Positions 16,309-24,855 of a stretch of DNA of 64,000 nt are shown here, one piece after another. A model generated the notes under the pieces. That model searched no databases, was not told the DNA's origin, and saw nothing but the letters and a program-made list of their open reading frames with translations. The position numbers and the translations under genes were made by a program. Origin of the DNA: Flavobacterium sp. N3904 (lineage in GTDB: Bacteria > Bacteroidota > Bacteroidia > Flavobacteriales > Flavobacteriaceae); contig NZ_CP110009.1 of the NCBI RefSeq assembly GCF_025947305.1, forward strand, positions 2,087,501-2,151,500. The letters are read 5' to 3'. Numbering within the stretch: position 1 is the first letter of the stretch; every line of letters begins with the position of its first letter.

Positions 16309-16452
16309 GATTTAAAATCCAGAAGAATTTGATATTCTCATAATTTTAGACTCCTTCTTACAAAAACACTGAAAAATAGTTTAAAATATTTAACTTCTAA
16401 AGAGTTGATAAAAACAGGATTTGAAGAATTAAATCGATAGTAAATTATATAC

Positions 16453-16483
16453 AAAGGATGTCCGTAATTGGATGTCCTTTTTT
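16453..16483. terminator. Hairpin between convergent OmpA and K+ channel genes
   Basis: AAAGGATGTCC and GGATGTCCTTT pair with two wobbles and are followed by TTTT on the plus strand. It lies right at the stop of the minus-strand channel gene and may serve both strands. Confidence 0.5.
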
Positions 16484-17177
16484 AGTTTTGGTTTTGTTTC
16501 TTGTTTTGTCGGTGAATGGTCTCTCTATGAATCGTAACAATTTGACTTATGAATATTGTAGGGAATAAGATGCCTGCCAATCCTTCTAAAATTGAAAAAG
16601 ATTGTGCAATTGGCGTATTTGGAGTGATATCTCCATAGCCAACGGTGCAAAGGGTTGTGAAACTGTAATAGATAAATTTATAGGATATTAGCCCTCCTTT
16701 TTTAATATTCTCACTAATAGTATAAGCATTATGGTTTATGTGGAATATCAAACCATGTATAAAAGCAAATAACAAACCTAAAAGTAAAAAACAAGCTATG
16801 CCCCCCTGAATCCGGTGAATGTTTTTGTCGTTTTTTTCAAATACTTTGAGTAAAAAAACGATTTCTAAAAACAAAAATAGCGATACCCATAGCGAAGATG
16901 AAAAAATCAGCCAAAATTCATTTTTAAATTGAGCATGAAAAAACTCAATTGTTACAATGATAAAAGCCATTGTAGCCGTTATATACTTAATGGTTTTACT
17001 GGAATCAATTGAAAATACTCCAATCATTATGTTTGTTCCCAATAAGATCGCCACTATGAATTGTGCCCAATATAAATTTCCAAAAATGGGCACTATAAAG
17101 AAAATTATAAGCAGCAATGAAATCAGGAACACGGGAAAGATTTTCGATTCTTTATTTTGAATAGGTATTTTTATCAT
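16482..17177 (-). CDS. Potassium channel family protein
   Basis: 231 residues, about six hydrophobic segments. The pore loop TTLCTVGYGDITPNTP (about residues 174-189) contains the K+ selectivity filter TVGYGD and is followed by a final helix (FSILEGLAGILFPTIFISQIV). This is the Ion_trans_2 two-transmembrane pore preceded by four extra helices. No RCK/TrkA_N cytoplasmic domain; the C-terminus is a short basic tail. It should conduct K+ across the inner membrane. It stands alone, convergent with the OmpA gene. Confidence 0.9.
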   Translation of the reverse strand: MIKIPIQNKESKIFPVFLISLLLIIFFIVPIFGNLYWAQFIVAILLGTNIMIGVFSIDSSKTIKYITATMAFIIVTIEFFHAQFKNEFWLIFSSSLWVSLFLFLEIVFLLKVFEKNDKNIHRIQGGIACFLLLGLLFAFIHGLIFHINHNAYTISENIKKGGLISYKFIYYSFTTLCTVGYGDITPNTPIAQSFSILEGLAGILFPTIFISQIVTIHRETIHRQNKKQNQN

Positions 17178-17280
17178 GGTTTTTTAGGAATATCTGAATC
17201 AAATTATAGCTGACATCAAGGAATATAATAAACACTTTAAAAGTAAATAATTTTTGTTTACAAAAGTGTATTTAAGTAAA

Positions 17281-17312
17281 AAACCCTTAAACGATTGATG
17301 TTTAAGGGTTTG
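17281..17312 (-). terminator. Terminator of the pilus/T2SS-like operon
   Basis: AAACCCTTAAAC and GTTTAAGGGTTT form a perfect 12-bp stem with a 7-base loop. Read on the minus strand it is followed by a T-run. It lies about 60 bases beyond the last gene of the operon. Confidence 0.85.
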
Positions 17313-17374
17313 TTCTTGTAGCGAAGATGAGACAATTCTCGAACAATTTATTAAGTATTTATGTTATTGTAAAA

Positions 17375-17884
17375 CTAATTTAATCGAAATATCTTTTTTT
17401 CACTATTGAAATCTATTTCTATAGAATCCTTGTAAATCTTTTTTACGGTAATACCTTCCGACTCCTCATTTAATTTTAGTTTATGCAGTTTTTTATCAAT
17501 GTTTACTAATAATAGTAATTCATCTTTTCGATCTTTAGAATTAATATAGCCATGATATGAAATAACTGGCCAATTTAAAATTTCTACATTTTTAATTAAT
17601 TCGGGTTTTAATTTCTTTTTTATAATCGGGCTTTTAAAATGCGTTTTAGGAGCTAACGAAGAAGTTATTATTCTACTTTCTTTGTTTAAAAAAGGATCCC
17701 TGTCAATATGATTGATAGAAAAGGTGTCTTTATTTATCTGATTTATTTTTAAATTTGAATTGTAATTTTTCGAATGATTTGTTTTTTTATCTAAAAAAAA
17801 ATATTGTTTTAGCGTTTTTGATGCCACTAAACCCCATACTGTCAAAACAATTAAAATTAAAGCGATATTAATTTTCTTTTTCAT
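17375..17884 (-). CDS. PilP/GspC-like inner membrane-anchored protein
   Basis: 169 residues: a short basic N-terminus, one membrane helix (about 7-25), a low-complexity periplasmic linker rich in Asn/Lys, then the motif IDRDPFLNKES, which is the RDPF signature commonly seen in PilP-type lipoproteins, and a C-terminal homology-region-like sheet (SYHGYINSKDRKDELLLLV...). Such proteins connect the inner-membrane platform to the secretin. Last gene of the operon; the lipoprotein gene ends 18 bases upstream. Assignment is by position, topology and the RDPF motif, since overall similarity is weak. Confidence 0.55.
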   Translation of the reverse strand: MKKKINIALILIVLTVWGLVASKTLKQYFFLDKKTNHSKNYNSNLKINQINKDTFSINHIDRDPFLNKESRIITSSLAPKTHFKSPIIKKKLKPELIKNVEILNWPVISYHGYINSKDRKDELLLLVNIDKKLHKLKLNEESEGITVKKIYKDSIEIDFNSEKKIFRLN

Positions 17885-17902
17885 TAGGATGGTTGAGAAT
17901 TA

Positions 17903-18859
17903 TTATTTTACTATAAATTTGAACGCGGTACTATAGACACTTATGTTTCCAGCCAAATCGGTTGCTTTAACTCTCCAATAATAACTTCCAATTGTTGTGA
18001 AAGCTTTATCAAATGTCGCTGTTGAAACGTCATTTTTTTGGATTATAGTTGTAAAATTTACATCGTTTGCAAATTCTATAGTGTATGTAATAGGTGATTG
18101 AATAGCACCTACATCGGCTAGGATTGACCAACTAAAATTAATTGTTTGGTTTATTGTAAATGTTGCATTTTGTATGGGAAGAGTGTTGCTAGGTTGATTA
18201 GGATTAGTTCTATCAACTGAAAATGTACTTGTACTAAATGGTGTTTCAGATGTGCCATTTACTCCTTTTATTTTCCATTTATATTTAGCTTCTGCACTTA
18301 AATTAGTGTTATTTATTATAAATGTTGGGTTCGTAATATTTGTTTCTTGAAAAACAATAGTTTCTCCATTGGTCACATTTAATAATTCAAACTCGTAATA
18401 ATCTGCCATTGTAAGTACTGCCCAATTACAAGTTATGGTGCTGTTTTTCGTATAAAAATTGTCGGCTGGGCTTTTTAAAATAATTTGTTGATTACTTAGA
18501 TCTGTTGATTCAATTACAGAGAAATCAGCTTGAAGAGAGTAGGAAGATTGATATGCAAAATTTTCGCCCCTTATCCTCCATTGATATTCGCCATGAGGAA
18601 GAGGATACGTTAAACTCGTTTTAGTTATTAAGGAATCTAATATTTTTGTTTTATCTGTTTTAAAAATTTGTATGCGATATTTATCTGAGTCAGTAAGACT
18701 ATTCCATTTAAAAGTAACTACATTACTTTCAATTTCTTCGTAATTTATGGGAGATATAAGTTCTACCATATCATTTGTTATGTCCTTTTCCAAAACATCA
18801 TCGCATGAAAACAAAATTAATGCAATTGCTATTAATGAAACTCTATTTATTTTTTTCAT
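17903..18859 (-). CDS. Lipoprotein with fibronectin III-like repeats
   Basis: 318 residues from ATG 18859, giving a lipoprotein signal MKKINRVSLIAIALILFSC with Cys at 19. Three beta-rich repeats follow: VELISPINYEEIESNVVTFKWNS (about 35-), ILKSPADNFYTKNSTITCNWAV (about 128-), and the third about 225-318 ending YYWRVKATDLAGNISVYS. Each has the W...Y.W(R/K)(V/I)(K/R)(A/G) pattern of FN3-like domains. No counterpart is usual in T4P/T2SS operons. It could be a secretin-associated surface protein or pilotin-like helper. The start overlaps the PilO-like stop by 17 bases. Confidence 0.7.
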   Translation of the reverse strand: MKKINRVSLIAIALILFSCDDVLEKDITNDMVELISPINYEEIESNVVTFKWNSLTDSDKYRIQIFKTDKTKILDSLITKTSLTYPLPHGEYQWRIRGENFAYQSSYSLQADFSVIESTDLSNQQIILKSPADNFYTKNSTITCNWAVLTMADYYEFELLNVTNGETIVFQETNITNPTFIINNTNLSAEAKYKWKIKGVNGTSETPFSTSTFSVDRTNPNQPSNTLPIQNATFTINQTINFSWSILADVGAIQSPITYTIEFANDVNFTTIIQKNDVSTATFDKAFTTIGSYYWRVKATDLAGNISVYSTAFKFIVK

Positions 18860-19367
18860 AATTTTGAAATATAATTTTAAAATGTAAAAGATCTGTTTTG
18901 TTATTTTTTTTTGAGACATAGAAATGCATATTTACAATTCTTGAATCACTAAAATTTTTCTCAAAATCGTATCCTAATTGTAATAATTGGTTTATGTTAC
19001 CGGTAACGTCCAGTTGATTTGTGATAATGGTATGATTTTCATCTTGAAAAAGGTGTATTGGCTCTAATACATTAATTGATACTTTAGGGTGTCTTTTTGC
19101 TGTAAAGTTTACAATTTCTTGCTGTATTACCTCTTTTGACACTCCCTCTTTACCTATTAGTCTGTCTAAATAAGCCACCTCTTTGGCCAAATTACTTGAA
19201 TTATTCGCTTTTTTATTTACATCTTTAATTTTTTCTGATAAAGCATTATGTTCTTTTATTACTTGAATTAGCGTACTAAATGACCTTTTGTATGCTGTTA
19301 TCGCAATTATAAAAGTCAAAAGGAGTAACGCTAGAAATTTTTTCTTAAAGGAATATTTTTCAAACAT
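18843..19367 (-). CDS. PilO/GspM-like platform protein
   Basis: 174 residues. A positively charged start and a membrane helix (about 10-28) are followed by a coiled-coil segment (IQVIKEHNALSEKIKDVNKK) and a small ferredoxin-like alpha/beta domain ending LLHFKIIFQNYEKNK. This topology and its position right after the PilM/N-like gene (8-base overlap) match PilO or GspM, which forms the periplasmic ring-forming alignment complex. Sequence alone would not identify it; context carries the call. Confidence 0.6.
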   Translation of the reverse strand: MFEKYSFKKKFLALLLLTFIIAITAYKRSFSTLIQVIKEHNALSEKIKDVNKKANNSSNLAKEVAYLDRLIGKEGVSKEVIQQEIVNFTAKRHPKVSINVLEPIHLFQDENHTIITNQLDVTGNINQLLQLGYDFEKNFSDSRIVNMHFYVSKKNNKTDLLHFKIIFQNYEKNK

Positions 19368-20547
19368 TTTTTATTGTGATTTTTATTTCAAATTGAGATT
19401 TATTTTTTTTGTCTTTTTTCAAACTAATAATTTCAAAATTCCCTAACCAATTCATTTTTTTTAGACTTTCCATCCAAGTGGTAAATGAATATTCATTAAA
19501 AGTTTCTCCTTTTACAGTTATTGTGTTAGACTCAAAAATTAATTTTTGGTTTGATTTTGATTCCTTGGTTAGAGGAGTTATTTCTAAAACGGTTAATGAG
19601 ACATCTTGCGGAACTATTTTAATGATTTCATAAGAATAGAAGGAAAGGAATTTTGAAGATGAGAAGCCTGATTCTAATAGTATTTTCTCTTTATTTTCTT
19701 TTTGTTTTTCTAAATTTAATGTTTGCTGATAGTTTTTATCTGTGTATATATTTTGAATATTCAGAGCTGTGTTTTTTGATGTATAATACTGAATTAAAAA
19801 GAAACTTATCAAAAGCGAAATCAAGAAACCAACTAGAATTGAGATTCCAAAATATTTAAAAGCTTTCTTGTATATAATTTCGTCTGTATTTAAAGTCTCA
19901 ATTTTTGTTTTTGAAATTTCTTTAGATTTTATGAAAAAATCAATTACTGTGGCATATAAAGGCAAGTATATGTTGGTGATTGTCTCGGTTCCAATGATGT
20001 AATTTTCTTTTTTTGCAAAATCAACTTGTTTTTCAAAGTTATGTAGTTTTTCATTTTTGAATTCTAATAATAAATCATTAGAAAGGATTGCGTCTTTTTT
20101 TATAGAATTTATTAATAAAGCTGATAAAAATGAACCTAAATAAACATCTATTATTTCGAAATTGTTCTTTTTAAATTTTGATATAGTGTCAATTATAATA
20201 TTTTTTCTGCAAAAGCTTATAAAATCAATATTTAGACCTTTTACACTTGTATGGTATATTGAGTTTAAATCAATGTTTTTATACCAACTTACATCTGCTT
20301 CATTATTGAAATCAATGGCTTTATTTAATACTCCCTTTCCATCAACCAACAATAGTAACGGCAAATTTTGATCTACGTTTTTTTTAAGGTCTTCAAATTC
20401 TGTAAATGAAGCCATAGAAACAATCGTTACTTTATTTCCCTTTTTTTTAACAGTTAAGACATGATAAAACTCTTCATTTTCGTTTTTAATGAGACCTATA
20501 ACATGCAGTTCGTTAATTTTTATTATTTTGGATAGAATCGTAATCAT
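19360..20547 (-). CDS. PilM-PilN-like (GspL-type) platform protein
   Basis: 395 residues: a cytoplasmic actin-like half (about 1-220) with LLLLVDGKGVLNKAI and a degenerate DVYLGSFLSALL segment, one membrane helix (about 232-254), a coiled coil, and a periplasmic ferredoxin-like domain (about 300-395) with the PilN-type segment VSLTVLEITPLTK...ITVKGETFNEYSFTTWMESLKKM. This is a fusion of PilM and PilN roles, as in GspL. Its stop overlaps the PilO-like start, and its start abuts the secretin stop (sharing one base). Confidence 0.65.
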   Translation of the reverse strand: MITILSKIIKINELHVIGLIKNENEEFYHVLTVKKKGNKVTIVSMASFTEFEDLKKNVDQNLPLLLLVDGKGVLNKAIDFNNEADVSWYKNIDLNSIYHTSVKGLNIDFISFCRKNIIIDTISKFKKNNFEIIDVYLGSFLSALLINSIKKDAILSNDLLLEFKNEKLHNFEKQVDFAKKENYIIGTETITNIYLPLYATVIDFFIKSKEISKTKIETLNTDEIIYKKAFKYFGISILVGFLISLLISFFLIQYYTSKNTALNIQNIYTDKNYQQTLNLEKQKENKEKILLESGFSSSKFLSFYSYEIIKIVPQDVSLTVLEITPLTKESKSNQKLIFESNTITVKGETFNEYSFTTWMESLKKMNWLGNFEIISLKKDKKNKSQFEIKITIKNV

Positions 20548-22460
20548 TAATATACTACAGTTGGTTTGATAAATAAATGTAATTTTGAGGTACTTTTCCC
20601 TTTTTGGCGACTACTGAAAAACCATTTAATGATTGGTATTCTTGAAATTATAGGTGTTCCAGTTCCAGAATTTTCTTTTTTTAATTCATCTAGTCCTCCT
20701 AATAAAATCATTTCATTATTTTTTACCCTAACAAGAGATTCAAATTTTTGTGTTGCTTTTCCTGGAGGAGCATCTTCACCAGCTCTTGCTAAAAAAGAAC
20801 TTTTTTCGACAACAATAGTTAGAGTTACATTTTCATCCGTTGAGACAAAAGGCTTTATTGATAAACTGAGATTGGCATCGGTCGATTTCCAAACACCAGA
20901 ATTTAATACATCATTACCAATACTGTTGTTTATAAGTCGATTAGTTTGTTCAAAATAATAACTGGTTTCGCCAATTGATAGTTTTGCCTCATGACCACTT
21001 ATAGTCGCAATTTTTGGTGTTGATTCTACATTAATTATAGAATTATTTTCAAGTAATTTTAAATTGGCATAAAATGACTCTGCTACTTTTCCTAATTTAA
21101 AAATACCGAAACCATTAAAGGCATCAATTAAACTATTTATGGATGATGAATTTACTACTACATCTGTGGTGGGGAATATTGTTCCGCTAGTTACTACCTT
21201 GTTTAATTTGTCTATTCCAGCCTTCATGCCGGTTTGAATAGAATAGGATTTATTGTATTGGACAATAATTACCTCAATTTGAACCATAGGAACAATTTTG
21301 TCTATTTGCTTAATGTATATTTTTAATTCTTCAACAGTATTTTTTGATCCAGAAACGATTAATCCATTTAATTCAGTGAATTCTTTTATTTCTAATTTAT
21401 CTGAAAACACCTTAGGTAGAGATCCAAGAACGAGTTCTATAGATCTATTTTCCATTTGTATTAGTTCAGTTACTCTTAATCCTTCTGTAATTTGCTCTCC
21501 TATTAAATAAAATTCCCCCTGCTTTTTGAAGGTGTATTTTTTGCCTTCAAGAATTTGTTCTAAAAGATCGTCAAATGTTATATTTTCTACTGAAAGAGTA
21601 ATTTTTTCGTTTTCAGGTTTGTTATAAAAAAAATAATTAATTTTTAGTTTTTCCGCGGATTCGGTGATTAGGTCAGCAATATCAGCAGCGTATGCTTTTA
21701 CAGATAGCAACCCGTTTTTAGTAGTCGAAACGTCATAATACCCTGGAAGTCCTACAGCAGCTTTAGGTTGTTTGGCTTTTAAATTAGAACTATTGTTTAA
21801 GGAATTTGCATTTGAGTCTGTATTGTTTTTTTCGATATAATAAAATCCATTATCGTCTACAGTTGCCAATAGATCATTTGATTTCGCAATCATTTGTATC
21901 ACTTGGTCAAATGGTCGATTTAATATGTAAGAGGAAACGGTTATATTTCTGATGGTTGGAGCCAAAATCAAATTCTTACTTGTTTTGTCTATAATTGTTT
22001 TAATGACGGATGATAAAGTGTCATTTTCCAATTTAACGGATAAAAAATCATTTAAAGGATTGTACGTAACATCAATTATTTTTGCTGATTTTTTTTGAAT
22101 AATATTTTTTTCAATTCTTTTGTTGAAAATAATAATGTTATTTCTAAAAGTTACTTCGAGATCATATTTTTGAACTAAATGTATAAAAACATCTTTAACT
22201 TTTACATCAAAAAAATTATTCGATACCATTTGATTTAGACTCTGATCCACGTCAACATTTAATTGATGATCTTCTGCGATAGTAGAAATAAAGTCATGGA
22301 GTGTAAGGCCATTTATATCTATTTTTATTGATTCGTCAAGCCCTTTATTTTGTGCTGACATTGCATCAAAATTTTTAACTAATTCATTTATGTCTTGTTG
22401 TGCAATAATAGTGTTTGTGAAAAATAAACCAATTAGTACGTAAATAATTTGTTTGAACAT
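20547..22460 (-). CDS. Secretin (GspD/PilQ-like outer membrane channel)
   Basis: 637 residues with signal peptide FKQIIYVLIGLFFTNTIIA. Two STN-like/N0 segments (about 45-95 and 255-310) and an N-domain (ENRSIELVLGSLPKVF...) precede the secretin domain, which ends with VRVKNNEMILLGGLDELKKE and a short IPIIKWFFSSRQK...LHLFIKPTVV tail, the usual hallmarks of the family. It should form the outer membrane ring. The pilotin-binding S-domain is not apparent. Confidence 0.88.
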   Translation of the reverse strand: MFKQIIYVLIGLFFTNTIIAQQDINELVKNFDAMSAQNKGLDESIKIDINGLTLHDFISTIAEDHQLNVDVDQSLNQMVSNNFFDVKVKDVFIHLVQKYDLEVTFRNNIIIFNKRIEKNIIQKKSAKIIDVTYNPLNDFLSVKLENDTLSSVIKTIIDKTSKNLILAPTIRNITVSSYILNRPFDQVIQMIAKSNDLLATVDDNGFYYIEKNNTDSNANSLNNSSNLKAKQPKAAVGLPGYYDVSTTKNGLLSVKAYAADIADLITESAEKLKINYFFYNKPENEKITLSVENITFDDLLEQILEGKKYTFKKQGEFYLIGEQITEGLRVTELIQMENRSIELVLGSLPKVFSDKLEIKEFTELNGLIVSGSKNTVEELKIYIKQIDKIVPMVQIEVIIVQYNKSYSIQTGMKAGIDKLNKVVTSGTIFPTTDVVVNSSSINSLIDAFNGFGIFKLGKVAESFYANLKLLENNSIINVESTPKIATISGHEAKLSIGETSYYFEQTNRLINNSIGNDVLNSGVWKSTDANLSLSIKPFVSTDENVTLTIVVEKSSFLARAGEDAPPGKATQKFESLVRVKNNEMILLGGLDELKKENSGTGTPIISRIPIIKWFFSSRQKGKSTSKLHLFIKPTVVY

Positions 22461-23863
22461 TATATATTTATTAAAATAGAATAAATTTCTTCTAGTGCTG
22501 TTTCTCCTTTTGATAAGATATCAAATGCCTTTTCAGACAACGATTTGTAGTTATCATTAGGGTTATATTGTTTTGATAATGTATTGTTTTTTATGGCTTC
22601 AACGATAGCGTTTTCAATTGGTAAAACTTCATAAATAGCTGTTCGGCCTTTATAGCCAGTATGATAGCATTTATTGCAACCTACAGCTTTATAGTAGCTA
22701 GAAATTTCATAAGGAAATTGGAAATTACTTGGGAAATCACTTTTATTGCATTTTATTTCTTTCTTGCAATCATTGCATAGCTTTCTTATCAATCGTTGCG
22801 CTACCGAAAGGTTTAAAGTCTCGGCTATCAAATAAGATGGAACCCCCATGTCTATTAACCTTGAGATGGTTCCAATTGCAGAATTGGTATGAATGGTCGA
22901 TAATACTAAATGACCCGTTAAAGATGCTCTAATTGCCATCAAAGCTGTTTCTGAATCTCGAATTTCTCCAAGCATAATAACATCTGGATCCTGTCGCAAA
23001 AACGATTTTAAAGCAGCTGAAAAAGTAAGTCCAATATCTTCTTTTAATTGAACCTGATTGATTCCTTTTAATGTATATTCAATTGGATCTTCTACAGTAA
23101 CAATGTTTCTTTTACTGTCGTTGAGCAATCTAAGAGTAGCGTATAGGGTAGTTGTTTTTCCTGATCCAGTTGGGCCACTTATTAAAATAATTCCGTTCGG
23201 TTTTTTTACGGCTTCTAAATAGTTTTGTAATTCTTCTTGCTGAAGACCAAGAGTATTCAAATCTATATTTGATGCATCTTGTCCTAACAAACGCATAACT
23301 ATTTTTTCGCCAAATAAAGTGGGTAAAATGGAGACCCTAATATCAAATGAATCATTAGTAATTCTTCCATCTTGTGGCAAACGTTTTTCGGTAATGTTAA
23401 GCTTAGCTTTTATCTTTATTTTGTTGACTAATTCCAGATAATTGTCTCTTTCAATTTTATATCGCTCGATTAATTGCCCATCAATTCTAAAACGAATTCT
23501 GGACGAATCTTCATAAATTTCAAAATGAATATCACTGCATTTTAGAGATTTTGCTTCTGTCAATAAATTTTCAAGGAAATCACCTTTGTCAACATTAATG
23601 GATTTACTTGAACTAGTAAGCCGTTCTTTGCGATAATAAATGGATAATGCTTTTTCAATTTCTGATGAATCAAACGAGATTAAGGATATGTTTTTTCCAA
23701 TAAAAAGTTCTAATTCTTCTTTGGTATCCAGATTGTTATTCGATTCATCTATATAAAGTTCTAAATTAGAATCAGACACAGTTTTTGGCAATACCCTATA
23801 CTGATTTGCGATGTCATTGGACAAAATATGCTGATTTTCTGGATGAACTATTATAGTTTGCAT
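22460..23863 (-). CDS. GspE/PilB-type assembly ATPase
   Basis: 467 residues from ATG 23863, which overlaps the peptidase stop by one base; the longer frame to 23995 only overlaps that gene. An N-terminal T2SSE_N-like region (about 1-110), then the ATPase: Walker A ISGPTGSGKTTT (about 228-238), Asp box VEDPIEYTL, Walker B DVIMLGEIRD (about 290-299), His box LSTIHTNSA. Four cysteines (CNDC near 363 and CNKC near 396) form the zinc finger typical of assembly, not retraction, ATPases. It powers pseudopilus assembly. No PilT-type retraction ATPase is in the cluster. Confidence 0.95.
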   Translation of the reverse strand: MQTIIVHPENQHILSNDIANQYRVLPKTVSDSNLELYIDESNNNLDTKEELELFIGKNISLISFDSSEIEKALSIYYRKERLTSSSKSINVDKGDFLENLLTEAKSLKCSDIHFEIYEDSSRIRFRIDGQLIERYKIERDNYLELVNKIKIKAKLNITEKRLPQDGRITNDSFDIRVSILPTLFGEKIVMRLLGQDASNIDLNTLGLQQEELQNYLEAVKKPNGIILISGPTGSGKTTTLYATLRLLNDSKRNIVTVEDPIEYTLKGINQVQLKEDIGLTFSAALKSFLRQDPDVIMLGEIRDSETALMAIRASLTGHLVLSTIHTNSAIGTISRLIDMGVPSYLIAETLNLSVAQRLIRKLCNDCKKEIKCNKSDFPSNFQFPYEISSYYKAVGCNKCYHTGYKGRTAIYEVLPIENAIVEAIKNNTLSKQYNPNDNYKSLSEKAFDILSKGETALEEIYSILINI

Positions 23864-24345
23864 TATATTAAAGAGATTTTCGGGATGCTTAATAAACCAT
23901 CCATTGCAAGAATTATGAATAAAAATAATGCCGAAAATCCAGCTAAAGGTACCGTATTGTGTTTTATTTTTTTTCTCAATGTAAATTGCAAACAAATGGC
24001 AAAAATCATTGAAAGTATAAAAAAGAGAATGTAGTTTTTAAGATTGAATAATGGAGTAATGCTGATGTAAAATAACAAATCACCCAATCCAAAATAGTTC
24101 TGAAAAGGATTTAAAAAGTGTTTGTTTTTTAAACTCATATAAAGGGTTAATATGCTTAGAGTTATTAGAAAAAAGCATAAGTTTAGAATCATGATTTTAT
24201 TTGAAAGTTTATTTTCTTGATTTATTATAAAATAGGATAACAAGAAAATCAGTGTAGGCAAAACCACATGAATTGCTCTGTATTTCCAATCTTGAAAAAA
24301 CAGCACTAGTAGACAAAGTAATAAACCTATAAAAATTATATTCAA
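23863..24345 (-). CDS. A24-family prepilin peptidase, catalytic domain only
   Basis: 160 residues, about six membrane helices. The two aspartates of the A24 aspartic peptidases are visible: QDWKYRAIH after helix 1 and YFGLGDLLFY (GxGD motif) in the middle. The N-terminal methyltransferase domain with cysteines found in classical PilD is absent, giving the short TadV/FlaK-like form. It should cleave the class III signal of the four pseudopilins encoded alongside. It sits between the major pseudopilin gene (2-base gap) and the ATPase gene. Confidence 0.85.
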   Translation of the reverse strand: MNIIFIGLLLCLLVLFFQDWKYRAIHVVLPTLIFLLSYFIINQENKLSNKIMILNLCFFLITLSILTLYMSLKNKHFLNPFQNYFGLGDLLFYISITPLFNLKNYILFFILSMIFAICLQFTLRKKIKHNTVPLAGFSALFLFIILAMDGLLSIPKISLI

Positions 24346-24346
24346 T

Positions 24347-24781
24347 TTATTCTTTTGTTACTTCTGTTAACATTTTTTTACTGTCAATTTCCCAAGTGTT
24401 TAAAGCTCCATCTCCATCCAAATCAGAGGTTGCTGTTGCTCGAGCCAAAAAGGAATCATTTGAAGCTTCTACAATTTCAATTTTATATACCGCCTGACCT
24501 CCTTCGTCAACTGTAAGTTCTGGCTCAAAACCAAGCTCTTCTAGGTTACTTGAATATTTTGAATGTCTGTAGAAATGACTTTTTTCTAAGCCATAAACTT
24601 GATTTAACATCGCTTGAGCCTCAATCGCTTTTGCTTGACCAATAACTGAGGTTTGATTGGGTAATACCATTAAGAGTAGTATACCAATGATACATAAAAC
24701 AATCAAAATTTCAGTTAAAGAGTAGGCTTTAACCATTGTTGTTTTAGTGTTTTGAAAGTATTTTTTAATATTATTCAACAT
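24347..24781 (-). CDS. Major pseudopilin, GspG/PilA-like
   Basis: 144 residues. The class III signal is KAYSLTEILIVLCIIGILLL with Ala, not Gly, at -1 and Glu at +5. After the helix comes a soluble domain with EKSHFYRHSKYSSNLEELGF and, near the C-terminus, ATSDLDGDGALNTWEID, a calcium-binding-type Asp loop similar in position to that of T2SS GspG. It is probably the most abundant subunit of the pseudopilus or pilus. A -7-like box (24827-24834) lies about 46 bases upstream, so it may have its own promoter. Confidence 0.88.
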   Translation of the reverse strand: MLNNIKKYFQNTKTTMVKAYSLTEILIVLCIIGILLLMVLPNQTSVIGQAKAIEAQAMLNQVYGLEKSHFYRHSKYSSNLEELGFEPELTVDEGGQAVYKIEIVEASNDSFLARATATSDLDGDGALNTWEIDSKKMLTEVTKE

Positions 24782-24826
24782 CTTTATGTTATTTTATTCG
24801 TTAAAAATTGTTAATTTCAAAAGTGG

Positions 24827-24834
24827 CAAAAATA
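24827..24834 (-). promoter_or_regulatory. Putative -7 box for the major pseudopilin
   Basis: Minus-strand TATTTTTG, a perfect match to TAnnTTTG, about 46 bases before the pseudopilin ATG in the only sizeable gap (74 bases) inside the operon. No -33 TTG at the expected distance. Confidence 0.35.
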
Positions 24835-24855
24835 CAAATAGTAATGAAATTATTG

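Noticed and set aside
23863..23995. Longer N-terminus of the GspE-like ATPase
   Set aside because: The extension lies wholly within the prepilin peptidase gene in another frame; the ATG at 23863 overlaps the peptidase stop, as is usual in coupled genes.
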